Shown here: positions 1 to 11,566 of the stretch, one piece after another
Layout: each line of letters starts with the position of its first letter
How positions within the stretch are numbered: position 1 is the stretch's first letter
From: Xiphophorus maculatus
Taxonomy: Eukaryota; Chordata; Actinopteri; Cyprinodontiformes; Poeciliidae
Length of the DNA stretch: 64,000 nt
Reading direction: 5' to 3'
Assembly: GCF_002775205.1 (NCBI RefSeq)
Contig: NC_036456.1
Location: 22,192,968-22,256,967 of the forward strand
Translations under genes and position numbers: made by a program
Notes under the pieces: generated by a model
The model's database searches: none
Told to the model about the DNA's origin: nothing
The model's input: only the letters and a program-made list of their open reading frames with translations

Positions 1-273
1 CACCGGTCCAAGCCGCCGGCCAGTGTGCGCTACAGCAGAACCATGCCGGACCTGGACAGCCTGATGCAGGAGTGGCCCCCGGAGGTGGAGGAGCTGCTGG
101 GGGCCCTGCAGCTGCCGCCGGCCCGCCTGGCCTGCAGCCTGCTGCAGTACGCCGACCTGGTCTGCAGCCTGCTGGACATCCCCGTCCACGGAACCAGGGT
201 CCAGAGCCTGCACCTGCTCTTCTGCCTCTACCTGGAGTTCAGAGACTCCCAGCACTTCACCAGCCGAGTGTAG
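1..273 (+). CDS. ift46: Intraflagellar transport protein 46, C-terminal part (partial)
   Basis: An open frame runs from base 1 to a TAG at 271-273 with no start codon of its own, so this is the 3' end of a gene entering from the left. It reads ...SVRYSRTMPDLDSLMQEWPP, then LDIPVHGTRVQSLHLLF and EFRDSQHF. I recognise this order as the C-terminal region of IFT46, a subunit of the IFT-B complex that carries cargo such as dynein arms along the ciliary axoneme. The family is known for the MPD(I/L)DSLMQEWP motif. The protein ends a few residues after SQHF, whereas mammalian IFT46 continues longer, so the tail is short or an additional splice is missed. A polyadenylation signal follows about 100 bp downstream. 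The call is by recall of the family, without alignment. Confidence 0.8.
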   Translation, partial: HRSKPPASVRYSRTMPDLDSLMQEWPPEVEELLGALQLPPARLACSLLQYADLVCSLLDIPVHGTRVQSLHLLFCLYLEFRDSQHFTSRV

Positions 274-375
274 GCAGAGGTCAGAGGTCAGGGGCCACAG
301 CCCCAGCTTAGTGCTGCACCGGTTCTGATGACTGAGGGGTTCTGGTTTCAGATTATTTCTCTGGTTCTGCTGTCC

Positions 376-381
376 AATAAA
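376..381 (+). terminator. AATAAA polyadenylation signal of ift46
   Basis: An AATAAA hexamer lies 103 bp after the ift46 stop codon and is the first such signal in that 3' UTR. Confidence 0.6.
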
Positions 382-1763
382 GGGTGAGAGCAGGAGAACC
401 GTACAGAACCAACTGGTTCTGGTTGGATAGCAGGTGATCAGCATCACCATGGCAACAGGTTTTACATCCAGGAAGTTTGACTTCATCTCCTGAAGCATTG
501 GAGGAGTGGAACCAGAACCCGGTCAGAACCACCAGCAGGGATGAAGGAGCAGAACCAGAGAAATCATCGTGACTCCTGTTAATAATTAAATTTGTTAAAT
601 AAAACCTGAACTCTTAACTAAGGTCGGGTTCTGCAGAGTTCTGCTAAGGACTTCATGATCTGATGGAGCAGACGAAGCGCAGTCCTGAACCTTAAAGCAC
701 TTCTGGGTCACACTTTTTATTTTACAAATAAAATTACAAAACTAATTACAATTGTATTTCAATATTTTAATAAAAATGCAGCTAAACTTAGCAAATCATT
801 GTAGATCTGAACCTTATTGAAAGGAAGACAAACAATTTCCTTAGTTTAGTTTTCGGCAAGATGGTTTCTGTTTTCTTTTTTAGTAAATTGTCATCAATAA
901 GAATTAGATATTTGTCACTTTATGAGGAACAGGTGAGTTTAGTTTATGATTAAAAGTAACACAATACCAGCAAAAAGAAAACGGCTAATAAATGACCAAA
1001 ACTCTGAGATAGAAGAAACATTTTTTTATTTTAAGACGACAAACAACACAGAACCAGAACAACCGGAGAGAGAAGAAGAACAGCAGAACAATCAGGTGAG
1101 GAGTGACAGAAACTGGCTCAGAGATCCTGGGGAGGTGAGAACCAGAAATCACATGTTAGCTGTTTAATAAACTTATTTAAAATAATGTTTCACTAAAGCT
1201 TCAACATTATGCATGTAGACAGTAAAAAAATCACAATAATCACACAAATATTTCCATCAGTCTGAAACTTTATAACCTGAAGAGTAAATGATCTGTCTGT
1301 GAAAAATGAAATATTTTTATTCTCAGAATATTACCACTTATAATTAAATTACAGTCAATATTAAACCATGAACACACTAATGTAACACCTTAACAGAAAT
1401 TAAACATGAAATCTAATTATTTAAAACAGACAATTGAGTGATTGTTTTGTTAAATAAAGATTTAATTTTATCCAATGATGTTTCTCCTCGTTCTCTTCAT
1501 TGAAACGCAATAGGAATTTCAGTTAATACATGATTTTAGCACAAGAAGCAAAGTAATAACAAATAAATGTTTTTATGTATAATTATAATATATGTTTTAT
1601 AAAATTTTAATTAGATTCCGTAATTTTATTTCTCCATAAAGGAATGCATTTTCACTCAGGAATAATTTCTAGAACAGCGGTTCTCCATCTGTAGGCTCCA
1701 CGGAGGTCAAACAGTTGGCCTCGATTTCCCACAATGCACCTCTCTGGAATTGACAGGGCTAAC
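382..1763. other. Intergenic, ift46 to radx
   Basis: About 1.4 kb of mostly AT-rich sequence. A 73-codon frame at 946-1167 is rich in E, Q and N, has no family resemblance and no splice context, and I do not call it. GC content rises after about 1,670, consistent with a promoter just upstream of the proposed radx start. I see no RNA gene here. Confidence 0.5.
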
Positions 1764-4700
1764 ATGGCGGCAGACGGCTGCATCTTCCACAGGACCCTGA
1801 CCAGGTCCAGACCCGCTCCGAACCAGGTCAGAACCCAGAGCTTTGTTGTTACCGGTACCGTCCTGATGAGCTGAACGGGAGCAGGAGCGGCTGTTAGCGG
1901 CTTCCGTCCCGCCTCTGTGATCGAATCCTCCTCCACCAGACTCCATTCAGAACCCAGCTGCTTTAAGGCGGTTCCGCTTATCAACAACAGCAGCTATTCT
2001 GTGGAGTTCAGTTTGGTTCGGGTTCTTATGAAACGCACCCAGACCATCAGTTCGGCTGTTAATTAGCAGCTGATTAGCTGTAGTTGGTTCGGTTCTGATG
2101 GCTTTAAACCGGTGCAGCGCAGGCAGATGATGTGTTTAGTGAGTCTGACAGGTCAGGTTCTGATCAGTTCAGAACTGTTAAAATAAAGAACCTTGAGATT
2201 GATCAGTTCATCCCGAATTAACTGTGTGGTCCTTATAATGTAGCTATTTTATTAAAAGGTTAGTAACATTATTAATTAATGGGAAATAAGGTTGGTTGGT
2301 TTCAATTTCAAGATTTCCTAAGCAGGTTTAGAATGGGAAATATTATCTCTGAGTGCTGTCCTTTCTGCTTAGTCTATTATTTGTTTCTGTCAAAAAATAC
2401 TCAAATCTGACATAAGTTATCTATGCTCTGAAAGCTTTATTTTGGTTCCACTGATTGGTTCTGATCCCTAATTGGACCAGATGAGAGATTCTGACCTGTG
2501 ATCAAAATGGAATAAAATGGACCAAACACCTGCTGGCGCATCTTATTTATTCAAGTCATGAAATCATTTTTCTTGCATCCAGACTGGAAAATACATTTTA
2601 ATATGTTTGTGTGGGAAAAGACTGAGTCACCCCATTGTAGATGGTTCTTTTGGTACCAAACTAAGGATCAGTCTGTGTTCTCCTCCAAATTTCTTTGTTT
2701 TTTTCCCCCTTCTGCTTGTCTTGCAGGCGTCTTCGTCCTCTCCAGTTGTCTGCAGGGAGTCCCTGCATGTTGTGGACATTCGTCGTTACAGCAGAGACCC
2801 GGCGTCCGCCATCTACTTCCCCCAGGCCGTCCTGAGTGGTGAGCTGGACAGAAACAAGGCAGACACAGTGTCCTCTATCCTCTGTGACCTTCATCTGCCC
2901 TCTGTCTCCAGGTGAGGACCTGTATGACGTCACGCTGACAGACGGTGACTGCCGCCTCCAGGTGACTCTGGACCCCGGTCTGAACCGGCTGGTGGAGAGG
3001 CGGGTCCTGAAGCCGGGGTCGGCGCTCCGTAACGCCGCCTTCATCCCGGCCCTGAGCGCCCAACTCCCAGAATGCCCTGGGGCCTCTGCAGACAGAGACA
3101 GGTGAGTGCAGCCAGGTGAGACGCTGTGCAGTGATGTCATGAGAGGAACTGACTGAGGCTCCGCCCCCTGCAGCTACAGGATGGTGAGCGTTCAGGTTGA
3201 CGATGAGGAGGAGGAGGAGGGAGTCAGGAGGTCCGAGGCGGACTGGGACTCTCTGCCCTGGTTCGGACCATCAGAACCAGCAGGTGAGAACCAGTAGAAC
3301 CAGAATCCAAACTTTTTGTCATGTGGGCGAAAATCTTCAATTCAGAAGCAGGTGGTTTATAGTTATCCCAATAAATGTTATTTGTATCATTGGATCCAGG
3401 TGCGTTAAACTAGGGAGAGACTAAAACATGCAGGATGCCGGGCCTCCAGGACCCACTTTGGACCCCCCTGCACTAGAGCATCAATAAATATCAGTACATC
3501 TGATAAAATGATTAAATGCAGTTACTGTGAGCAGCTTAGTGACTTAAATCAAACATTTTAAAGTAAGTGGTTTCCTGAAGAAGCTTATTTCAAATGGGAA
3601 TAATTTAAAGGACAATTTTTATGTTTATGACTTGATGAATGCTTCAGAAAATGTTGATGTTATTTATTGTAGGACCAAATATTTAAAATTATTTTGCACA
3701 TTTGTTTTTATTAAACTAAAGGCGTCTAGTTTTCAAATTCTTATGGAACAAGTTTATTCTCAGTTATAAAAGCAGGATTTGGGTCACTTTATTTCAAAAT
3801 GTTTGCAAGTTTAATGAATTAAATAGAAGCTGACTTGGTTTCTGTAATGTCAGCTTTTGAGTAAAACTCTGGATAAATGTGCTTCTATTCATTAGAAAAC
3901 TTCTGTGGTCATAAAAATACATATAAATATTGTGTTATACTTAATATTTTCCATTGCAAGAAAATTATAAATTATCAGCAATAATTTAACTCTGATTAAA
4001 ATTAAAAGTTGTATCATTATTAACTTGCATTTAAGAGGCCACAAAATGTCAGTGTGTGGGCCACAAATGACCCCTGGGCCACACTTTGGACACCCCTGCA
4101 GTAGAATCACCAGAGTTTTTCCTGCCATCTGATTGGTTTATGGTCGGTCAGGTGCGCTGCTTCCTCTCAGAGCCAGCAGGAGCGTCTTCCTCCCTCTGTG
4201 GAATAACGTGGACTACAGCGGCGAGGAGTGGACGGAGGCTCCGCCCACTGACAGCGAGGAGGAGGAGGAGGAGGAAGGTAGGGGCCAATCGCAGCACAGG
4301 TTCATCAAGGGAAGTTACTAATTAGTCCGTCACATGACCTGAGTGTGTGTTGCCAGGACGACAGCCGTCTGTTACCGTGTCCGAGCTGCGGGAACGCTTC
4401 CTGTCCAGCCACCGCGGCGTCTCCAGGGGCGCCATCCAGCATCAGCTGATCGTACGCATCATCAACAAGTCCCACCTGATGTACTATGGCAGGACAGACA
4501 GGAATTGTGAATGCCCATATAAGGTCAGTGGGAAACGCATAACATGAAGCTCGGTGGAGGACGTGTGATGCTGTGGGCCGATTTTCATCTGTAAAGCTGG
4601 GAATGAATCACTTCCTGCTCAGGAAGAAACCTTTAGATGAAACCCTGAGCAGCTCCTGCTCCCCACAGCATCACTCCTCCACAGCCGTGCCCTACAGCTG

Positions 4701-7700
4701 TCTCCATGTGTTCTCCAGGCCGTGCTGCAGGCCTGCGACCGGACAGGAAGCGTGTGTGTGGTGCTGTGGAACAGTGTGTGCGTCAGCTGGTACCGCCGCC
4801 TGGAGCTCGGTGACATCATCAGCCTGCGACGCTTCCGGGTCAAACAGCACTACCCGGCCGAGGTCGACGACATCGGTACGAGGAACTCTGGACTTCCTGT
4901 GGAGACGGAAACATTTCCAGCGCACTGCAAAAAACTAAAACCGTATATTTTATTTTGGTATCTAGTCTATCTTGGTACGTTTGAGATAAGAGTAAAACTA
5001 ACCGACAAGAAACTTTTCAGAAAAACTAAACATTTTCCCACGTTATAAGTGAAATTCACTTTTTCCTCTACTGAGTTTTACCGATCCGATCCAGAACAGC
5101 TGAATGTGGGATAGGTGCGCCTCTCGGTGGTGGAGGAGTGATGATGTGGGGTCTCTGCAGTCGCTGAGCGGACCAGGTTCTGCAGTCATGACCCGGCCCG
5201 TCTCTGTTGCAGAGATCAGTGTGAACAGCAGGAACCCGGCAGCTCAGCTCTGCGTCGTCTCTGAGTCGTCCGTCTCACCTGAGAGCGTCCCACCTGCGCC
5301 GTCACACAGCTTCTACAACAGGTCTGTGTCCGTCTGTGTCCGTCTGTCCCGGTCCAAACCTCCCGCCGACCCGCCTGTCCTGTCATCCAATACAACCAGC
5401 AAGGAGTTCCAGGAGCGTCGTCACGGCTCCCTGTGTGATGTCATCGGCCTGCTGACCTTCGCTGGTCGGTCGGAGCGAGTCCGGAACAAAGGTGAGACAG
5501 AAATGCTGATGGAGGTCATATATGTGACCCGCCATGACAGAACCAGGACCAAGTTTCTTTGTGGGCGTTTTGAGTTATTTAAAGATTCTGGGATTGTTCT
5601 CTAAAACATACAGAAATAATAAATAAATGAAGAAGTTATGGCCTTTTGAACGTTGGCACTCTGCAAACCAAACTTCCCCAAATCTGATGACAAGTACAAC
5701 AAAAGTGAGATTTTGTCTGGCATGTCGAGTCAGAAATATTTATTTTTAACAGTTTTTACTTTCCTTCCATTTTTCAATAAGGCTGAGTTTGTCTTGTGAG
5801 TCGTTGTCATTAAAGCGTCACTAAAAATAACATGCTAGACGACGTTTTCTGAGACGGTTTCTGGTAAAATATTGCAGAACTAAACAAATTTACATAAATA
5901 TGTCCAAGTTTGCACAGAAAAATAAAGATGCAATCCTTAATTACCTATTTAGAAAGTTTATCAGAAAAATAAAGTTTATTTGGAGATTAGTTACACCTAA
6001 AGAAGACGCATGTTCTTTTCAAGTGAACCTGAAAATAAAGCCCAGCATGTTAATCAGCTCTGTATTTTTTACCACCTACAGAAAAGGCTCAGATTTACTC
6101 TGTAAAGAACCTGAATTCAAACAGAAAGTTTATCATTTTAAAACCTCTAAGGATGTATTCAGCCCAGGCCTGTTTAGTCTGCTTTAATTGAACTCTAGTT
6201 TGTTGGCCTACAAAGTTCGGTTCCTTTGGTCTGAAAGCGTAATCAGACACTGATGTGGACAAAGAACCTGAACTCTGGTCTGCCTTCAAACCTCGGCCTC
6301 GGTTTCCCTGAAGTTAAGTCTCGTTTGGTTCAAAAACGTGTATGAACACCAAGCGGACTAAAGACGACTCCAAAAGCAGGAAGTGGACTACAGCGCAGGG
6401 CATTCTGGGTAAATACAACCAAAACAAACATGCTAGTGTAGCACTAGCGGGAGAAATGGCTTGAGGTCTTTTACCAAAAACAAAGGAGAAATCCAACAAC
6501 GGCTAAAAACTCCAACCCTCCATTTGTGTTTACGTTTCATGAAGAAGGAAGTTACGCTCCATGTCTTCTTCAGAGGTTTTTATGTAATTTCCTTCAGTGG
6601 TTTTTATGTGCAGCGCCTCCACAGGCGGAAAAGGGAACAGGTTTCTCAAAGGGGTGAAAGGAACCACAGCAGCTAGAAAGGCAGCAAATGTTGCAACTTT
6701 TGTCCCCAATAAACTGAGTCTACTGGACTGTCAGGTGTGAAATCAACCTACAACTGACTGGATTTTTTTTTTCTTGGTACAGTTAGCAAAAAAACAAAAC
6801 TTTTATTATTTTTTTGTTTTGTTTTTGTTCTGGTGTCTTGTTCCTGGTTTCACTATTGCGCGTTTCTGTTTAATTACTTCCCTTCCTGTTCTCCGTCAGA
6901 TGGTCGAGGGGCGGGGCTTCTGGAGTACCGCTGGCTCCGATTGGAGGATGGCAGCAGCGAACAGCCAATCATGGTGAAGCTGTTCTCCACGTCGCAGCCT
7001 GAGACGCAGATGAAGCTCCACCCACGTAGGTGAGCCCGGCAGCGGTCGCTCCGCAGCTGCAGCAGCAGCCCAGATGTTCCTGCTCTGTCTGCAGTGTCCG
7101 TGGTGGTCTGCACCCGCCTCCGGCCCGTCACGACCCACCAGAACCCCGCTTGGCTCTACCTCACCAACACCACCTACACACAGGTGTACTGCACAGGTAG
7201 GCCTCAACCTGCCGTTTCCTCTCCTGCTCCAGCCTGACCTCTGACCTGTGCTCTGATTGGCCGGCAGGGCAGGGTCACCACCCCCGGATGAGCTACCGGC
7301 GGCTGCAGCCGGTCCGGAGCTTCCTGCGGTGGCTGAGGGGCCAGGAGGACCAGCAGGTGCTGAGCAGGGCTCTGATTGGAGGGTTCTTCATCTTCCCACC
7401 TCCTCCCGTCTCCTTGGAAACGCTCATGAGGGAGAGGAGAGGTGAGCCCTTGTGCAAAAGTCCTGACAGAGTGGGGCAGTGACTAGTTACATTTACTGAA
7501 GTAACTTTTTAGACAGTAAAGTACTTTTAGAGTATTTTCACTCTGCTGTACTTTTTACTTGAACGTTTGTAGAACAGGATCATAAAATCAACCTTTCATT
7601 GACATTTTTTCTTCTCTTCAAACTTTCATTCCTGCCTTTCTGGGGAAAATGTATTTTCGTGGATAACCGTTAATGAGTCATAACAAGATTTAATGTCCTG

Positions 7701-9914
7701 TTTGACATTATGATTTGTTAAATGTTATTTATATGAATTATTTTCATTTTGATTTTTAAAATACCAAAACTCCCAAATAACTTTATATTTTGATTTGTCT
7801 GATGTAATTTTTAAATATTATCGTTGATGTTTTGGTCACTTTTTTAGTTTTACTTTAGTTAAAATAAGTTTAGTTTTTTTTTCTACTCACCTCTGCTGGT
7901 CGGTTCTGGTTCCGGTTCTGTTTTCCAGGTGAGATTGGGTTCCTGCAGGGGGCGGAGCTTCAGAGGGAGCTGGAGCGGCTCTGTTACCGGGAGCGACGCA
8001 CCTTCTGCCTCCAGTCGACCGTTTCCATGGTTACCTACAGCTGCACGGGGGAGGTGAGGCCGAGCCCAGACGGTTCTGGCCCGATCGGACCCGGAGCTGA
8101 CCCGGTTCTGTCGTCCCCCAGGAGGACCGCTGTTTGTTCTGGACGGACAGGCCGTCGCCCTCGCCGCGTCCGCCGTCCTTCAGGGCGCCGTCGTCCTCCC
8201 CGTTCTGCCCGACGTCTCCGTCCTCGTCCCTCAGCGCGTCCACGCCGCGTCTCGCAGGCGCGCCACGGTGAGACGGCGGGCCGGTCGCAGGGGGACGTCT
8301 CCACATGAGGACCGGTCTCAGGTCTCTGGGTTTGTCCCTGCAGGAGGTCCGGGAGGCGGAGGAAGCTGCTGATGCCGGAGACGCCCAGCAAGAGGTCAGA
8401 GGTCACAGAGGACGCCCGTCTGTCTCAGTGTCTCTCTGACGGACGTGTTCTGTCTCCACAGGCGTCCTCTGCTCGCTGTCCAGCCAGAACCCAACAGGAC
8501 AGGTGAGGCGGTCCGGTTCTGGTTCTGTTCGCTCCGTACGGTCAGCAGGTCCAAACGGGTCAGAACCGCTGGAAACATGGTGGCAGAAATAATGAGGAAA
8601 TACAGGAGAGTAAAACGGGTCAGAACCGGTTAACGGGCCAGAAATGATCCGGACCTTCCTGGAGTTCCAGAACCAGAGATATTTCCTGTAGTTTTTGTCG
8701 GTCAGGGTGTAGGAGTTTTCTTTAAGCCAGCTGACCAGCAGTGCTCAGCCACAGTGGTCCCAGGGTTCTGTGGGGATGAAATGGATTGTGGTCCAGAACC
8801 GGATCAGAACCGTGTGGACCCGTCTCTCTGCAGAGATCCTGTTTGAAGCCTCCATGGAGTTCGTGGTCCCCGCTGGCGAAGAAGATGAGGATGATGATGA
8901 AGATGATGATGATGATGACTCTTCATCCTACGCCGCCGCCCTCCCACCGACATTCTCACCCGTCGCCACGGAAACCTTACCGCTGTGCTTCGACTACAGT
9001 CACAGGGAAGAGCAGGCTGCTGCCATGGCGATGGGAGGCGGGGCCAGCGCAGAGAGCTTTGGCTCCACCCCCAGAGACTACTACACCGTGAGGCTGAGAG
9101 GTACCGACCCACAGAGAGACGCCGGAGCGGACCGGGCCGGACCGGACCGGACCGGTTCTGACTGTCTCTGGTTCTCCCTCCAGCTCTGTCCGACGGCCTG
9201 ACGATCGACGCCGTCTTCCTGCCTCACCTGTCCTCCTCCTCGCATCGCCACGCCAACACCTGGACCTCCATCCTGTCCCAGGGAGCCTTCTCTTCACACA
9301 CACCGCCGCCGTCTCCAGGTGAGTCCAGACGTCCCGATCACAGCGGAGGAACAGAACCAGGAAACTCAGCTACGAGTAGAAATACTTCAACGTGTTTTTA
9401 CTCAAGTAAAAGTAAAAAGTTTTACTGAAGTTCTGAGTAACTGATCAGATTATCAATCATTTAATATTTAAAAATTACATCATCAGACAGAAAAAAATAT
9501 AAAGTTATGTGAAAATTTTTTGCATTTTTAAGATCAAAATAACATAAAGTAACAAAATCAGATCAAATAAATCAGTTTCTGCCAGTAAAACCGTAGAAAC
9601 TGCAGCTGTGAGTCTTTTTGGGTAAAAACATGTTTGTTTCTCATCCAGTGGTAAAAAATCTGAAACTTGACGGTAAAAGTAAAAAGTACAGCGTAGTAAA
9701 AAGTTACTCAAGTAAATGTAACTAGTTACTACCCACCTGGCCTCTCCGGGACGATCAAGCTAACCTCTCTCTCTCTCTCTCTCTCTCAGCTGACCTGATC
9801 GCCATGGCGCCCCAGCTGGCCAATCAGAGGCTGGTCTGCGTCCTGGAGGCGTGTCACCTGGGCGGAGCCAGAACCGAACTGGTTCTGAGTCGAGGTTTCC
9901 AGCTGAAGGACTGA
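1764..9914 (+). CDS. radx: RPA-related single-stranded DNA-binding protein RADX (18 exons)
   Basis: RADX binds single-stranded DNA at replication forks and restrains RAD51 (family knowledge). Exons read here: 1764-1826 (tentative), 2727-2838, 2912-3101, 3174-3283, 4152-4277, 4357-4523, 4719-4875, 5213-5491, 6900-7025, 7095-7196, 7268-7441, 7929-8053, 8122-8267, 8344-8394, 8462-8502, 8834-9100, 9184-9318, 9790-9914. Every junction is GT-AG and phases join without a stop to about 831 codons, close to human RADX at about 855. Diagnostic stretches are LYDVTLTDGDCRLQVTLDP, LPLWNNVDYSGEEW, CDVIGLL, EQPIMVKLFSTSQPE, ALIGGFFIFPPPP, and near the C-terminus LSDGLTIDAVFLP. The middle is a Ser/Pro/Arg-rich linker on three small exons, then an acidic D/E run in exon 16. 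Exon 1 is the weakest part: its start has an A at -3 and its end phase fits, but its residues are not conserved enough to recognise. The exon 9 donor is GTAGGT at 7026; the GTGAGC five bases later would break the frame. Confidence 0.83.
3420..4110. repeat. Dispersed repeat within a radx intron
   Basis: Near 3,426-3,475 and again near 4,030-4,105 are related phrases (AACATGCAGGATG... and GGCCACACTTTGGACACCCC) of the kind that end in 'gaccactttggacacccctg', common in fish interspersed repeats. They bracket about 600 bp of AT-rich DNA. This looks like a non-autonomous transposon inserted in the intron between exons 4 and 5. The family is not determined. Confidence 0.4.
7478..7900. repeat. Putative MITE copy 1 in a radx intron
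   Basis: The segment opens with GTGACTAGTTACATTTACTG, followed by AAGTAAC, and closes with TCTACTCACCTCTGCTGG. The opening phrase is the reverse complement of the end of the repeat at 9,360-9,740 in a later intron, so the two look like copies of one dispersed element in opposite orientation. The interior is AT-rich and non-coding. Confidence 0.4.
9360..9740. repeat. Putative MITE copy 2 in the last radx intron
   Basis: Contains ACTCAAGTAAAAGTAAAAAG near the left and the phrase AAGTAAATGTAACTAGTTAC near the right. The latter is the inverse of the left end of the 7,478 element. No coding frame of interest. A short CT run (9,763-9,786) then forms the polypyrimidine tract of the final exon. Confidence 0.4.
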
Positions 9915-9963
9915 CACCTGAAGGTTCCTCACTGCGACCCAGAAGAACCAACAAGAACTTTTC

Positions 9964-9969
9964 AATAAA
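9964..9969 (+). terminator. AATAAA polyadenylation signal of radx
   Basis: AATAAA 50 bp after the radx stop codon at 9912-9914. Confidence 0.65.
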
Positions 9970-11566
9970 CATCGTAATCAAACTCTGACTCTTCAGACCC
10001 AAAACATCTAGTGGTTGTCATGGAGACCTGAGCTGAGGAGGTTTTATCCTCTGGACCAACCCGGTGGACAAGTGGGGCTCTGTGTCCCATCATATCTGTT
10101 CCCCAGGGAAACGGAACGATACAATAAGAGGTTCCAGAAAGTATTATTTATTTATTCAGTTTATTTATGTAGCAACATTTTATAACATGTCATCTTAATG
10201 GACCTTAGTAAAAAGTAACTTTTATTCTTTTTAATCTTAGTCACCAATCAAAGGATTTTCATTTTATTCAGAATAGAAACCAGAAGAACTGATTCAGTTC
10301 ATCTGGTTTTTATTGTAAAGTGACTTTGAGTTTCTTAATAAAGTGCCAAATAAATTTTACATAAGTTTTCATTACTTTCTATGTTAAAGAAAAGTAAAAA
10401 GTTAACAGGTGAGGGAGAACATTTAGTTTTTAGCAGCATTATCTCAGCTGATTCTCACAGCCAAACTGAACTTCTATAGATCTATAGATCTATGGAGAGA
10501 ACAAAACTGAGAAAACATAAAGATAACAGCTGAATTAACAGGAAATTATGCAAACTGGAGAGTAGCAGGAGAAAGTAGCAGAGTGAGGAAAATTGGTCAG
10601 TTTTTCCTCCAGCATATTTACACAAATAGTTGAAGCCGTCTTCAGGAAGTGGCTGTTTTTATCCGTTCAGAGACGGAACTGACAGCTGATGCTTACAGAG
10701 CACAACTGTAGCTTTAAATGAACTAACTACAAAACAAAATTCACAGAAATGTGTTTTAACTAACCATGCACACAGCGGATGTTTCTATGGCGAAGGGATC
10801 AGAGATCCCAAAGGTCACATCCTCAAAACCTGGAAGTCAAGAGTGAGTTGATCTAATGAACTGATTCAGGAGGATGAAGACAAAAACACTTCCTGAAATA
10901 TAAAAAATTATCTTTTTTGTGAGACTGCTGCCTTTTACTTTAGTTGTTTCAATGAATATAATGTCAGATTTCTGTGATTTTTTTCTCCAGGTTGACATTA
11001 AAAGTGCTGTAATAACAGCACTTACTGATATAAAATGTATTATATATATTTTCCTTCATTTCAACTCAGAGTAAAAACAACCAAACCGTCTACATTACGT
11101 CTCTAAGCTGCAGCTCTCCTGTGATCCTGCAGGAATCAGGAAGGAACTGAGATAAATATAATATGTGTTTCTATTTCTCAGAAATGATTTAAACTGAGAA
11201 CAAACCGAAGGTTTAGGTTGTGAACCTCAAAGTGCTAAAACATGCTAATAACAGCTGTTAGATTTTTGTTGCTACAAGTTAAACTTTTAGTTTGACTTTT
11301 TAACTGAGGCTTGAAAGAAACGCAGAAACAGTTTAGGGAAGATTTTAGGAGAGAAACATTTTAAACCAGTTGAACTAAAAGCTACAGAAGTTTGAGTTGG
11401 TTTGACAATCAGGAAACTGAAGTTAAAAGTTTTTAAGTTGAGCAACAAACTTTAGCAAAAAAAACTTTGTGTTCAGCTAAAATAAGACATAGTGTTGCAT
11501 AAAGAGGCAAATGATGTTTTCAGTGAGTGTCAAACTGCTGCTGGTCTCATTGGATCCAGCTGCAGA
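9970..11566. other. Intergenic, radx to first Fc-receptor-like gene
   Basis: AT-rich. Around 10,140-10,230 is a stretch like the inverted tail of an L2-type LINE (TTCAGTTTATTTATGTAGC). The last 60 bp before the Fc-receptor-like start is duplicated before the second copy and is probably its 5' UTR. No other gene is visible. Confidence 0.45.

Noticed and set aside
946-1167. 73-codon open frame rich in E, Q and N
   Set aside because: Low-complexity composition, no family resemblance, no good splice or promoter context.
1652-1987. 111-codon minus-strand frame opposite the proposed first radx exon
   Set aside because: GC-rich region gives open frames on both strands; no recognisable domain, and the plus strand offers a start with matching phase.
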